DNA of 64,000 nucleotides from the NCBI GenBank assembly GCA_037074765.1, contig JBAMDO010000007.1, forward strand, positions 62,001 through 126,000, written 5' to 3'. The stretch is from Mansonella perstans (taxonomy: Eukaryota > Nematoda > Chromadorea > Rhabditida > Onchocercidae). Position numbers and translations under genes: made by a program. Positions 1 to 14,215 of the stretch are shown here, one piece after another. The notes below the pieces were generated by a model. That model saw only the letters and a program-made list of their open reading frames with translations, ran no database searches and was not told the origin of the DNA. Numbering within the stretch: position 1 is the first letter of the stretch; each line of letters begins with the position of its first letter.

Positions 1-3000
1 TTACAAAGTAGATACCGTAATTACACAGCTACTATAATCTCATTATAATTTCATTGCAAGAAGAAAGAAACAGGTTAAGAAAGTTAGACAGATAAGGATG
101 AATGTAAAAGTTGTTAAACAGATTAACATTTCGTCACACTAAAAAATAATTTCCATTAAAAAAAATTTTTCGGGAAATATTGTCCGGGAAAATTCAAAGT
201 ACCTGAACTTATAAAGAATATTTAATCATAATGCTGATCTGAAAAAAACGCCATTTATTTTGCTTCTATTTCCAATTTTTTCATTCAATATCAACTTTTA
301 TGCTGTATCCCATCAATATTCTTCTGAAACCAAATCGCCGATATCCGTCATAACAATTAGCTACTTAATGCTTAACTACCATGCAAAAAAATGATTCCAG
401 AATCTTGATAAATCGTCGCCTCAGTATTCACCACATATAATACCTAAGTTGTGCGCTGCCCCACATAACACAATGTTATTGGCAGCACCGAAAAATGTTA
501 CCAGCACTAACTTATATTTCAGTTTTACTGCATGTACTGCAAAGGAAATATCGAGTAAAGTTGCTCCTTTCTAATTCTCCGAAAATAATGAATATTTTTA
601 CGAAAATTTTTCTGAATGAATTTGGCTTTATGACAAATATCTTAAAGATCATTTACTATCCGATGTAAAGACAGAGATTTGAGAAATAGCGGTAAGGGAT
701 TCATTAAGGAAAATAATGAATGAGCTTCGAAAGTGTAAAGCAAATTAAGTACGACGGATTTTGTATTGTATGGACACGAAAGTTTGCCTTTTCGACATTA
801 TTTGTCATTCATTATTGTTTTCATTCGCAAAATTTTTTACGAATTCCATTACTCAGTTCAATGTTTTTCTTTCATTTATGGATTACCGTTTAGTGATCAT
901 GACCAAAGTTTATAGTAATTTCTTGATTTTATAATTTATAATTTTTTCTTCGACTCTTAAAAAATATCTTGAAATCCCTAGGATGTTTACCACTCTTTTA
1001 AAATTTTCCGTAGGTGCAGTCTGTGCTATATCGGCGTGATTTATCTACCATACCTTGAATCGAATTTTGTGTCGTATCTTTTGCAAAATTAAAGCATTTC
1101 GTCAACTTTTGTCCTGTATCAATTATTTTTATATCTCACTAAGTGATGACACTAATATTGCTTATATAAATCGGTTTCTGTCAGGCAAAATAAAACAAAT
1201 TAATGTATGTTTCAAATAAATGACATTTACTGACAAGGACTTTATCAAGAATGTCTTTATTCATTTTGGCTAAAATCTCTCAAAACTTTTGGAAAGTTGC
1301 CATCTAAAAATCCATTAAATTTCACGATGAATCACCTATCCGTGTTCTTCTCTGCCTTCTCTCGTTTCAGCCGAACGAAAAAGTTCATGTTTAAAAAGAA
1401 ATCAGAAGTAATGAGGACGGCACAGTAACATGTGAAAAAGTACTGATCAATATGATTAAAAATTTCATCAGCAATGAATGAATGATTGGCGACACTGCTA
1501 TGGGTTACTTTTTAAAATGCCACATATAAAAACAGCGTTGAATATGTCGTTTTAAATTTTCCGAAAGAAGAATGATCTTACAATGTGGTATTTGATAGCT
1601 GTAGAAGTAATAAGTAAAGCTGTTCATTGAAAATATGTTTGAAGTTTCGGACCAAGATACTACCTTTTTGAACTGTCGCGTGATATAGAAGCAAGTAGAT
1701 GTTTTTTAATGACTGATTAAAGAAGTAACTAAATTTTTACAGAACAAACGGTCGTCTAATCATCCTTTAAAAACAAAATTTTTGTTTACTTAATGCATAC
1801 AGAGATGACCAAAAATGAAGCTTATAAAGAAAAATTTTTTTTAAAATAATTTTTGAAGAGCACACAGAAGTTATTACTTTTTAATAATCACGTCATCCTG
1901 GCAATCTCAAAATGGGCAAAAAAAACAAGATTTAAAACTAACGTCCTTGACTGCAACAAAAAATTAGCTTGCACTTTTTTTATTTTCAAAGGTCCAAGGA
2001 CAATTAGGTTCTTTTTTAAAAAGATTACACTGATGTACTTTTTCTTTATCGTCCGACCAATCAAACTGTTGAAAATGAGTACGGCAACCTTGATCAATAA
2101 TCTCCAAATAGCTGTTTACTATTAGAAGTTACATATCAGCATGGTTGAATCAAGCAATGAAAAGAGTTGGTCCTTTTTCATGTTGACGCTGCTACACACC
2201 CTTGAATTGATTTATGCAATACTTGCTTCGAATTTCATTTTATTATTGTCATAATTGCCGTCAATTTAATTAATATGAGTTTTTTTTTTTTTTTTTTTAT
2301 CATTACTGTGTCCGATGAGAAATTGGTTTACTGGTTTATTCCAGACCCAATTCTTTTCTTTTTCATTTCCACATTTTGTTTTAATTCATTCAGCTGATGA
2401 ACAATCAGCTAATAATTATGAGCTATCTTGTTTTACCGGAACAGAATTCCATCCCATTTTTCTACATGATTAGTTATTTCTTCGTCTTAGATAAAAATCC
2501 ACAAGATGTGAATTCTTCTACAGTATATCAGAAGTCAGTTGATGATAATTGTGTAGTGAAATAGTTTGTTTTACAGTTGGTACCTAGGATATAATGTTTA
2601 ACATAATTTTTCTCGTTCTACTTATTAAATTTCATTAAAATTTAAATGACTTTATTTAAAGATAACCAAAAATTAGTAGCACACAGGCTGGCACATTTAC
2701 CCTTAAGCTATATAATTTCGAAAATGGAAAATGAATGCACTTATGCCATCAGCAATTACCGATGACTATCGAAATTTGAAAGACAAATTTAAAATCTCGA
2801 ACGTATTAAAGTAAATTAAGTAACAGTAATTAAAATGAATTAAATTATTTTTGATTCAAAATGTCTTAAACCAAAACTTTTGAAGAACGAGGTACCACTT
2901 GTACAAAATGTAAAGCCAGATTTGTAGAAACTGAAAGACCAGGAGTAGCAGATTGAAGTTCTGTTCATTTCCAGCAATATTTAATTCATTCTGTTCATTC

Positions 3001-6000
3001 TATTCAGTAATACTTAACGGTAGTCTCGGAACACGAACATATCGCAGTATTTGGTTGTCCAATAGTTAATTATTTCTCACTAATCCTAATTTTCATTATT
3101 GATAAACAGATCACTTTTTTTGACCAGTAAGAAAGACCTTCTAGTTCAAAATTAATAGGATAAAAAGGATTTTATGTTACACCTTCAATAGCTAATCCTT
3201 TTCCTGACAAAAAATGACATTGTTTTTATTTGAAATGTGATGATATCTTTTCTGCCTCTTTCTCTACCTTAAAAGTCCTTTTGCATCATTGTAGTTGCTG
3301 TAACTGTCTACTTGATAGATCATGTTTGAGAAAACAGGTTGCGATTGGTTAGGAACTAGGAGATGTGAGTCTTGATAATAAATTACGATGCAACGAGAGG
3401 AATATTCTAAAGGATTGTGAAATTATTATCACTAATCGGAAATATTGTGTAATATTGTGTCAGATCGTTGATGAGCAGTGATAAGTGATTAGACCAACGG
3501 CAATCTTCTCACTGCGACAAAGACATACGAAGATTTCCTCACTGATAATGTGGTCAGGACGTTGTGTAATATCAAGGATATAGGTCTGATGGCGTCGTCT
3601 TCGCTACAATATCGGCAGACATTGCTTGTCCATATATTCCTCATTAATATCTTTCATAATTTGTATGTAGAAAGAAAACTTTTAATCAGGATTAGTGCGT
3701 ACATGATAAGAATGTCATTTATAACAAATGAAAGCGATATAAAAAGTTGAAATTAATCAAAAAATTCAATACCGCTGAAGACACTTTGAACTCGCGATCA
3801 TTACGTTCATTTCCTTTTACACATTACATACAATTATTTTCAATTACCGTAATCTATTTCCTACCCACTTCTGATTTGCTGATGTGCACAGATGGAGAGA
3901 GAACCAAAACAATGCAGCAAGTTTTGTCGGAATGTTCAGAAGAGATTTGAGAATGTATGCTTTACATCGTTTCCATTTTTTCTTGTTATATTTTAATGCA
4001 AATTTTTTACACGTGTAATGAAAGATAACTTTCAAAAACACACTTATATTTAAGAGTGCTATAAAATGTCAAAATCAGAAAAAGCCTACCAAAACACAGG
4101 ATGTTGGGAAAGCTATAATCTGTGTTGTTTGTCAGCAATAGAGGTTCATTTGAATGTTAATATTGTACTCATACAATATTACTAATTCACAACAGTGAGA
4201 AGAAAAAAGTATAAACAAGCAGTGGATTAATATGCGGTAATAAAGACGGGTTATACAATAAACAAACAATATGATCAATTTTATCTAAGAAAACCCTCAT
4301 TGGAACTTCGGTAACAGTTAACTGCCGCATTGTTGATATGTTTCGTAATGAAGGTCATCCTTCGCCCAGTTGGGGAATGCTGAAGGAAGGGTAAATCGTA
4401 GTGGTAATAGATAAACATAAAGGACCATTTGATACGTGTATGATTGTAAAAAACTGGCTAGGATTTTTTCCATATATATATCCAGGGTTAGAGACGGAAC
4501 TTTTGTAAACTTCCTTTGGTCATCCTAAAGATTAATTTGGACCTTAGCATGGTTTTTAAGATTATCAAGCGATTTTCTTATCCGTGCATGAGTACCAAAA
4601 TCTCTCTGTGACATTACATCCATTGTTAGCTTACATCTTCCTTATCGCCTTAATTTTACTTGCAAAATTTCATCATTCTTTCATTAAATGCCATTTTCTT
4701 TTATGTTAATATTAACCAATAAAAGGCTGTCTGGTCTTTTAACCTTGCTTTCTTTCGAGATCATAATTTTTTCCTTTTTTAAAACTTCACTCGTCTTTTC
4801 TAGATGAGTGAAGCTTTATGTTTCCTAGAACACTGTCAGCTCTTCATTCTTTCTTCAAAATTTTGATAATTATATCGAAAGCCTTCTCATTTTTTATTCA
4901 CAATTCCTTCAATAAACTTCAGAGTAATTCTACTACTTTCAGCAAAAATTCACTGAGTTCTATTTCCAGTTAACTTATTGTGAGCTATGTTCTAAATTCC
5001 TTTACAAATATTAAATAAACTTGCTTTAGTACTCAACCTTGACCAAACATTTAACTGTTATTTTAATTTTTTCCTCTGAGCTGAAATGCAAGGTTGATTT
5101 CCTTAAAACTAATCGAGAAAACTTTTGTTTCTCTTGTCAGTATAAGAAAGTTCAAATTCTTTTTGTCTATCAATCACTCAAATACAAGTATTTTCTAGCC
5201 ATCCCGCAATAATCCATTAATTTGAGCTGAATAACGCCTTTATATTAAAAGCATTTCTGTGTCATGAATTACATACACTCATAATCTCACAGCAAATCAA
5301 TTTCAATCAATTTCAATTGTTTTGGTATCATATTTGAGTTTGGAACGGAATAGAACTTAGCTGTCGTGCCAATCTAATCTGTATTTTTTTTCAAGCCTCT
5401 TTAAAGTTTTCAAAAATTTTGTGCTAGACAAAATCCGGCATCAACGATTTCAACAATCATTATTTCTCATTTCAAACAGTTTGTCGAGAAAGAAACTGTG
5501 AAAGAAACTTTTCCTTACTAGAAATCTGACTAATTTTTAACTGGAACTCATACAATCTCGGCTATCTTAATCTCTCTAAAAAAGTATTGAATTGCAAGTT
5601 TGAGAAGGAACTTGTTAGTCATAATGACATTTTCATGAATTCTATCTGATCATCGGTGTAAAACTTCGAGTTGATCAATATCGACAGAAAACAGATAGTG
5701 GAGCAAAAGGAAGAAAAGATAGTTTTCCTGGCGGATCATTTACAAATTAAATTATGAAAATTAATCATAATAAAGCGATATAGTTTAATTAACATTTAAG
5801 TGATTTCCTTTGTCAAATTAAAGCATCAAAATCATCGGTATTCCCAACTTCCGTGCAAAAAAATTTTAACGACCATCTTTTTGATTATTGGCGATAAAAT
5901 AAACACGTTTTGGTTACAATTTATACTTGTCCTGTTTTCATATGTCTGTATCTTTTAACGCCCGTCTAACTTTTTTCAATAAACTGCCACCGTTCAATTT

Positions 6001-6692
6001 TTCCAAACAAATGATGGTACAGATATTGGAGCAATTCCGAATGAACGCCTGATTGTAATGAGTCGTTAGCGAATTATTTCAAAGGGGAATGATAAACGAT
6101 GAAGTCATATTCACTTATTCCTTTCTTGAGAGAAAAATCATAATCGCTCATCAGCTGAGAGGAATTTATTGCGAAGTAAATTATTTGGCTTAAAGAGTCT
6201 TAGTAACTTACAGTATCCAATCTACTTTGTTCATTACAGAATTTGAAAAGAGAGAAAAAGATACAATTAATAGGGGAAGAGTATCATGTTGAAGTGTATT
6301 GCTGATATGGAGAAGCTTGTTTGAAAAGTTCACAGTAGGAATCAGATTTCAAGATATGGCGAATAAATGTAACGAGGAGTGAAAACTATCAGAGAAGTGC
6401 GAAAGGAAACCATCAGATTCGATAGTAATAATTAAACAATTGTGATTGCTTGTGATTGATCAAATAATCCGATTCTTCGCGAAATTCGCAAAAATTTGAA
6501 TCTGAAGAAAACAATTAGAAACTTTCGATGCAAGTGTAAAACGCGCAACAAATTGTAGCTTGCAGGTCGAGAAAGTTTGAAGAAACAAAATTTTTAAAAA
6601 TGCAATTCGTTTTGCATTTGCATACAAAAATTCTTCAGGATTTTCATTCAAATTTGAGTTCATTTGTCTTTACTCAATCATTTCTTCGAGAA
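1..6692. other. AT-rich stretch without a recognisable gene
   Basis: I see no convincing exon here on either strand. The open frames (longest about 90 codons near 1853-2125) are low-complexity Lys/Phe/Ile-rich translations typical of AT-rich DNA, and both strands are open over the same bases. The only simple repeat is a T19 run at 2280-2298. Regulatory DNA for the gene starting at 6693 could lie at its right end. Confidence 0.6.
2280..2298. repeat. T19 homopolymer
   Basis: Nineteen consecutive T residues in AT-rich intergenic DNA. Confidence 0.95.
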
Positions 6693-8179
6693 ATGTTCAG
6701 CCATTTCGTTTTATCTTTCTCTTTACTTACTGCTTTCACTGGTAAGATTGAATTACGCTTGATTTAGCATTTCCCATTCTCTTCTTTTGGGCCATTTTTT
6801 TCTTGACATTCAGGCTTGTTACTACAGAGCTCTCATATTTTTTTAGAAAGTACTAATTTATTTGATATTTTCTCGGAAAATGCCAAGAAATGGATTAAGG
6901 ACTGATGTCGAATGTTTTCCTTACCCATGTAAACAATTTTTACGATTTCATAGCTCAAGCTTCCGAGAAATCTTGAAAGATTAGCCTAGTTCATTTTCTC
7001 TCATTCCAACCCTACAATTTTTTCATTCAAAAGTAATAGCAGTAAGCAAGACTTTTTCAGATTAATATTCACTTTGTTAAAAAATTAAAAAATTTCAGTC
7101 ATTCTTCACAGTAAAATTTAAAATTTGCTGCAAATTTGTTCATAAAATAACTCACCGTTTTTTCGCAATAATTACAAACGCATAGGACAGCAGCATATTA
7201 TTATTATTATTGAATATTATTATTATTGGATATTATTGAATCAACGACTTAGCAAATATTATTATTATTATTATTAATCAACGACACATATTTATTATTA
7301 TTATTGAATATTATTGAATCACAACGACTTAGCAGATCAGGCCTTGAAGAATGGATGTATTGGCTAGCGAACTCATATGACAATGGTCAAACTATACTTG
7401 TCGATTCGATCAAATCCATTTCGTTTCAGAGAATAGTCCAAGAGTGAACACAGAGGAATCAAAGAGCTCAGAATATTGGCTATTTGAAGGTATTATAGAA
7501 AGTCTGGGATTCAAAGCTAAACCTTTTTTTGAACAAAATGATTTGGATGGTCATAGTGTCAAAAATAAGACTGACAAGTACAGAATACACGCAAACAATA
7601 TGAGCTATGACAATGCTTCACATGAAATTTGTTTTTATACTTAACTTTCACCAATGAAGTTTTATTTAAATTATGGTACTTTACATACTTCGCAGTATTT
7701 TTAAGTTCAAGAAAAAATTTTGAAACAAGCTAGTTCAGTAACCGATTCTGCTACCTAAAATAAATTACAATTTTCAGAAGATCTCTCAGAATTTATGTTC
7801 AGTCCTGAACACACTTCAGTTTTCATTGAGGAGCTCAAAGCTAAACCTGTCATTCTAAAATCCCGGAAACAGGTCAATACGTTGGTAAAGAATGAATCTC
7901 AGTATATCAAAAAGACATTTATTTATCGCGGAAGCTTCCTTACATTTTGTAGTATTTTACTTGGGATCCACTTCATGTTGGTATTTTCAATTCAGGTCTG
8001 TGAATTTTTCCTTAATGCTATAATGTAATAGGACCTACAGTTTTTGGGATTCTGTCATTCTTCATTAATCCTTCACTAGTGCAACTTTGATACCTTTTAA
8101 GGAACAAAAAAAGTTAGGTTATTTGGAAATTTCTTATCTAAGTTCCCTTTACCCATATCAGAGACGAAAAATTATTTAA
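6693..8179 (+). CDS. Putative small type I membrane protein (4 exons, 114 aa)
   Basis: Proposed exons are 6693-6741, 7430-7489, 7778-7995 and 8162-8179. Donors are GTAAG, GTATT and GTCTG, acceptors are TTTCAG, TTTCAG and ATATCAG, and the phases close to 115 codons including TAA. Residues 1-16 (MFSHFVLSFSLLTAFT) look like a signal peptide. A polar, Glu/Lys-rich region follows. One strongly hydrophobic segment comes next (about residues 86-109, starting GSFLTFCSILLG). The chain ends in a short basic tail, RRKII. A signal peptide, one membrane span and a basic stop-transfer tail make a coherent type I topology. I do not recognise a family. The weak points are short exons, AT-rich composition and the absence of a homologue I can name. 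A longer reading of exon 2 without the first donor ends at 7644. Confidence 0.42.
7196..7337. repeat. TTA/ATT trinucleotide tract with interspersed AATCAACGAC units
   Basis: Runs of TTA/TAT repeats alternate with three copies of a short unit resembling AATCAACGAC, near 7238, 7276 and 7317 (the last with two extra bases). The outer copies continue into CTTAGCARAT. It lies in the first intron of the putative small membrane protein gene. Confidence 0.85.
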
Positions 8180-9437
8180 TTGAATTTCTCTTTATCAAAA
8201 TTTCTTTTGATACTGAATTCTATTGTACTCCGACTCCATGATCATACTGTGTCATTTATTAAGAACTACTCTGAAGTTCATCAGGTTTGGATTCTAATAT
8301 CCCGGATAGAGATTAAAAAAGGAACTTGGTCACTAAGTCCAGCTGAAAGTACCACATGGTGGTTTGACCAAGTAATCAATTTTCAAAAATGGATTTAATC
8401 AGTGATTTCCTCAAAATAAATTAACCACTCTTGTATAAATTCGAGACCTTTTTACTAAAGAAAGAGTAGCTTCTGCAACGAATATTTTAAAAATATTATG
8501 AAAGCTAAAAACCAAAAGTGATCAACAGAATGTTGACAAGAGTGAAATTTTCAGGTGGAAAGTTTGGGCGACGAGCTGGTAAAAATTTGTACAAAATTTT
8601 GTAGTAAATTCATATCGAAGATTTTGCTTGATTCAAGTTTCATAATAAATATTTTTAAAACTATAAAATGAAATTGATAGAATCCAAAGGGGGAAAGCTG
8701 AATAAGACAATGTTCGGCAAAAACTGAAAATTGCAAAAACTTCTATGTCAATGCATTTTCCCAGTTCTTACAGTAGAAAATCTTGGCTTGAGTTGTACGC
8801 AATATTTGTGGAGGTCGAATTAACAGTACTTGTATTGAAATCGAGCAAAGCGTTAGAATAAACTAAGCATATGCTAAATTAAAAATCAGGACGAATTTTC
8901 TTGCAAAAGCTTGAGCGCAGCAGATTCATGCGTGCATTTTACCTTATACTGAAGGAATTTTGGTAGAAATTCAAAAAGACGAATGGAAGAGTCTAAAAAA
9001 CAATTTCCACCACTGCAGCAACCCAAATCATGGGGATTCATAAATTTATTCGGAGCCTGCGACTATTGAAGTGGTCCTCTTTGATGACAGAGTTGGGAGA
9101 TACGGGATAGTAAACTTGTCACTGCGCATTCCTTTTCGCGAGCTTTCTTCGTAGGAAAAGTGACAATTAGGATATAAAAGCAAGGATAATTTGGTATTAT
9201 AAGATTTCGAACTATCGATGAATAATGGCAAGGATGAAATATTGGTTGACCAATAAGCGAACTATTGATTATAGTTAGAAGGTAATAAGTCGAAGTACTG
9301 CCCGTAGATTGTCAGTTTTGTAAATGAATTTAGACAGATGGTTAATCCAAGTAAATAGATTTTAATACTAAACCTGCATCCATCCGTCTGCTAATTCTGG
9401 TTCAAATTAATTCATTAACTCCGCAGGAAATCAATAA

Positions 9438-10822
9438 ATGCAACGAGATAATGAAGGATTAACCAAGATCGATCTTTCAGGAGGTAAATTCTTTGATTTT
9501 TTGATGATATTGCCAACTCCTTTAATTCTTCTCAGAAGTATTTTAACTCACTGAAATTCAGATTTTAAGGTGAACTGTTTTCTCATACTCCACAAGATAC
9601 AAAGAAGTTCAAAAAGAAAGATAAGAAAACTTTTCATCTCCATCTTCTAATTTTATATTTTCAATTTATCCGTGATATTTCTAATAAAAAATCGAGCTTA
9701 ACTGTAAACGCGAAGTGAACACCATATAGGGATAATGATAGAATGTCAAAAACATGAAAAAAAATATTGTCTTTATAATAAATCAGACTTGCTGAGGTAA
9801 GACAAAATATACTCTCAAGCATTAGTTTATAACTAGTTTTTCACAATTTCTAGCACTATCAATGACGATGTTTGATATGATATGTCCTTCCATTGAGAAT
9901 TCGTTCATATTACTAAAATCTGCCATTCCTTTGAACAGAATGAAAATCTTTTTTTTTACCATCACAAATTCATTTTATTTTAGGACACTTGACTGGAGAA
10001 AATAAAAAACATATAATGTTTCCCATGCATTTCAGTTAAGGCAAGCAGAAGGGATCTTCTGCTGCTCAATTTGATGACGGAAAATGATAGCGGATCTGTA
10101 GTGTCAATAGGTAACTTATCCCCAATAAAGAAGTGCTTCATTTATCCCATGATCCATGATGTGAAATTTCCTGTGTGTTTCTCATTTGCTATGAAAGTAG
10201 GAACGTCAATTTACATTTTGAAGATGTCATATTCCACCAATTAATATTATTATCACTGCTTTGAATTTGGTTATTTAACTAACACTGCCGACAGTATCTC
10301 ATAAGATTTCCAATTTGGCATATGATTTGCTTTAATAGTAAAAAAATTCCACCACATTCATCACTGGTTCGGCGGTAACACATTCCAGATAGTTTTTGAG
10401 CATGACTGTTGCACATGTTAGGTCGAAGGGAAATAAAGTGAAAAAAACATGAATATACAAGAGAAATTTCTTTTCAAAGTGTCAAGCCTAGTCTATAAAC
10501 CATTGGAGTACTATTCGTGAAACACTACTAAAATTCAAGTTTAAATGATCGAATCTTATTTCACACAATGAATGGAAGTGAATGTGTAAAATATGCGCAA
10601 AATTGTACAAATGATTTATTTAAAGAATATAACTTTGTGATAAGATCAAGAATAAGATTTCTGAAAGAACATATAAAAGAAAACAAAGCTATGGGACAAC
10701 TATAAGAATACTAGAATGTCGTACCACAACAGAGTTTCCTCATTTTCTCAAGCATGCTGTACGCAGTCACAGCAATTGTTATCAAACAACTTGAACTATC
10801 AAAAAAAAAGGAAGAAAGAACT
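9438..10822 (+). CDS. Weak candidate gene fragment (three possible exons)
   Basis: Possible exon 1 (9438-9483) starts MQRDNEGLTK and ends at a GGTAAAT donor. Possible exon 2 (10036-10110) follows a TTTCAG acceptor, joins in phase and reads VKASRRDLLLLNLMTENDSG; it ends at a GTAAC donor. A third in-phase piece after an acceptor near 10758 would read VTAIVIKQLELSKKK, a short hydrophobic stretch followed by Lys. Splice sites and phases agree, but the pieces are short, match nothing I recognise, and an overlapping 91-codon frame at 10716-10991 competes. No function is proposed, and it may not be a gene. Confidence 0.22.
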
Positions 10823-11442
10823 TTACAAAGGTGATGCCACCACAACTACTGTAATATCCTTACTAGAGACTGTAGTTGGCACAAACTATCAATTTTTTCC
10901 AGAAGAAATGTTTGCAACAATGAAATCAAGGAATATGGAAAGAACGAATAAAGAATGGAACGTAACTGAAATTAGTTACTATTTCCGTTAATAACTCGTC
11001 CTGAAAACAATGCACTACTTTTGAAAATAATTTTATCTTTTAATCATTACCATGGATAAAAAATGCACTTGATTTAATGAGGCTTCAAATTAAAAAATGA
11101 AAGAATCAAATCTAATTTTTAGTCTTTTGTTTATTAAGAAAAAGACTATCCAAAAAAACAAATAACATAACAGAAGAAGTCCTGGTAAATGCTGGCCGAG
11201 CTCTTCAGTCTCATCAAAAGAAATCTCTGCAAAGTCTCTGCAAAACTTGCAGTTCTTCTGTACTTACAAAACCTTTTTCTTTTCTAAGTAATACACATCC
11301 CGGAAGAAAAACAGGGAGAAACTTGCTATATATATATAATTTACTTAGATCCACAAACTAAAGTCTTAAAGACATATTTCATGCAGACTAACTGGTCATT
11401 GCGACTCCAGAACACATATATCAGGAAAAAATACTTGTCCTG

Positions 11443-14215
11443 TTAAACACTCAAATTGTGGAGTGTGTTGAAAACTCGATACCTACAATCGTTTCCTTCT
11501 TTAGATAACTCAGTACGATGAAATTTTGGCCACCATGATTTTCGTGGATCCCACTGCAAACGCAGTAGATCATCATCTTGCACATGCTGCACTGCGGCCC
11601 AAAGAAACATCCACGCACAATCATTCTTCCTGAACACTGATGAAGTTTCCCCCATTGTAGGAAGTAATTTTAAAAAGTTCATTTTTTTAAATTGCCTTAT
11701 TAATGACAAGATGTTAACAAAAAAGTTCCTTAAAAAAACTTGTCGATTTGGGATTTTGCAACTCATCAGTGAAATCAAATAAAATAAATTATGTGGCTTG
11801 ATCGAAGAATATTACTAAATCCGACAATATTCACATACAGATCACGATTTAAATAATCACGTAAATTGCACAAACCTATTCGTTCCATAATCCAGAAAAA
11901 CGAACAAAATTTTGCAAATATGGCGTAACATTTCTTCTGGAAGATCGTAATCATAAGGATTCAGAAGTCGCTGTTTTAACCAATCCAACAAAATCGGATG
12001 CAAAATAAAATTGCACGGAGAAAAAACCTGAAGCATCAACATTATTCATATGAATTAAAATTGCTTCATCAATGTCTATCTGGTAAGGGTATACATAATG
12101 AAGTGAATTTTCGCTGCTTCTGTTAAACATAGAACAATTTGCTTTTTTAATTCATAAGAAAATTTAGAAGCTGAAATCACTTCAACTGATATGATCTTCA
12201 CTTCAAATGATAGGCAATCAAAGTTAATAAACTACAACGAATAAGAAGGAAATCAAAACTTACGGCATCAAGTAACAAACTAGCTTTATCAGCCATATTA
12301 TTTAACAGCAAAGCATGATAACTATCAACAATCATGCAGGGAGTTTTATGACAGCATTCCTCCAAAGCATTCATTAATACATCAACTTTTCCAACACTAT
12401 TCAGATAATGTACTGCAATATAGATAAAAACGCTCTCTTGACCAGATTCGACATCCTAAAATGATAATCAGCTCCATAAACCACAGATAATTTTTGATTT
12501 ATGAACAATTTACATATCTGTTGCTAAGTAGTTCCTCAACTCCTGTTATAGCCTTAATCCTCAAATCAACAAATACAGTGATAAAATTTCTGTCAGTCAT
12601 ATTTTGACTGAAAATCCAATCATTTTGCTTACTGCTCTGAGAAAACCTTTTCGAAGAATTAAGATGGAGATACACACTAGTAGGTTATAAAACAAAACTT
12701 AGCGAAAATTTGGTCTATGTTTTATGTTTCCTTTTTTAAAATGAAACTGCAGTTATTTTAATGATTTTTGGCTTTTATAGAAGTAAATAATTACCGCCAT
12801 AAAATTATAATACAACATCACTTTCTTTTACTCAGCTACTAATTCAATTATAACACCTCTGCATTCTGCGAACTCATTTCTTGTTAGCATTTCATTTGTT
12901 AATCTAAACTGAAAACATTTGAAATAAAATTCATAAGTTTTACCATTATAGCTGCAATGATTTCATCTCCTAGATCAAATGAACTGCTGCTTTGTACTAC
13001 ATCATCTTCTCCCGTGCGCCAATGTTCATAACGAGACAACACCTTGTAAGCTCGAAGGACGGTAATATACTAAAATTTGGATTGACTGCTATGAGACCCG
13101 ATTAGATTTGAATTAAAGTAATGTCATATAACCTTGCGATATGCTGAGAAGCCTATAAATGAAATGATACCTTGTATTTTTGGGCAACGGATGGTAAGGA
13201 TGACACTGTAGTAACTAAATCTTGCATTTCTTGTTTCTGGCCATTCGCTATCGCATATATTAGCAATTCCGTGATGTAAAGCAATGAATTATTCTCAACG
13301 TCAAATGTTAAATTCTGAAATCGTTAATTAACAATGCTGCATTTCATCTCAAATTACATAACGGAACAAGCTAAATGTCTGCCTCATTTCTTTATTAATT
13401 CCGTTATTTTTCTGGTTACAGGAAACATACTGCAGAAGTACAGATAACTCACAGAGTATTTTCGCTCAGCAGCAATTAAGACAAGCATTAATTCTGCTGC
13501 AGATTTAGTTATCATATCACGTGGAATATGATACTGCATAAAGCGTTCAGCACCGGCGCGAAATATTGTTGAAACATATGGAAACAGCATTCGACATGTT
13601 TTATCCAAATAACCACCAAGTTGTTTACGGAACGCTTCAGGAACATCTCTCAAATTTTGTCGAATAGAAGGCAAGTGACCTGTAAAGTTAGACCCTGACA
13701 GCCATGATCTCAAAAGATCACCACCATATGATATAGTTGACTGCTTCAAACTTGACTTCGAACAATGTCGTAACTTACTGATAGGAAGAGATAAAATTCG
13801 TAAATGAAGTGATAAAGGACTTAAAAAGAGACTTTTTCAATAAAAAGATCTCAAACTAGCACTCTCCCAAACCAAAAGAAAGAATTCCTTTACAGTTAAA
13901 TAGAAGGTCAGAAACATTCTGTTTTAAAATAACATTTAAGGAAGTATTTGATTTCAGTATAAAAAAGCTTTGAAAAGCATAACTTTAATAACTATGATAT
14001 TTGGAAGATTTAACATAATTACCTAAAAAAGCGCCAACTTTCGACCAGTCTTGATTTAATACTGCTTCTCGAATGAGTATAATTCGCTGCTTGAAATAAT
14101 GATGGCGTACTTCACGATAAATGCTATCGTTTTCTCTGAGACAAAAAAGAAAAAAACAATGAAGAACGAATAAAACGAATATCATCTCTTCCACCTTCTT
14201 TTTGTAAACATTCAT
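11443..14215 (-). CDS. TAF1A: TAF1A-like RNA polymerase I TBP-associated factor (SL1/TIF-IB subunit)
   Basis: TAF1A is a subunit of SL1, the TBP complex that recruits RNA polymerase I to rDNA promoters in the nucleolus. The C-terminal exon (about 11443-11631) carries QWDPRKSWWPKFH, which fits the family's conserved W-x3-RK-x-WWP-x-FH signature. The N-terminal exon (about 14010-14135) has IREAVLNQDWSKVGAFLGNY, matching the family's first helical (TPR-like) repeat. Between them I read exons at about 13390-13749, 13174-13317, 12945-13068, 12520-12600, 12268-12455 and 11870-12030, all helix-rich and joined by GT-AG introns. The size, about 450 residues, is close to human TAF1A (450). The true start is not settled: an ATG at 14215 is open through the acceptor at 14136, but a small upstream exon may be missing. 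It is the third gene of a co-directional trio, 488 bp downstream of the previous stop. Confidence 0.78.

Noticed and set aside
1853..2125. 90-codon frame on + and 69-codon frame on - over the same bases
   Set aside because: Low-complexity Lys/Phe/Ile translation of AT-rich DNA, no splice context, no recognisable motif.
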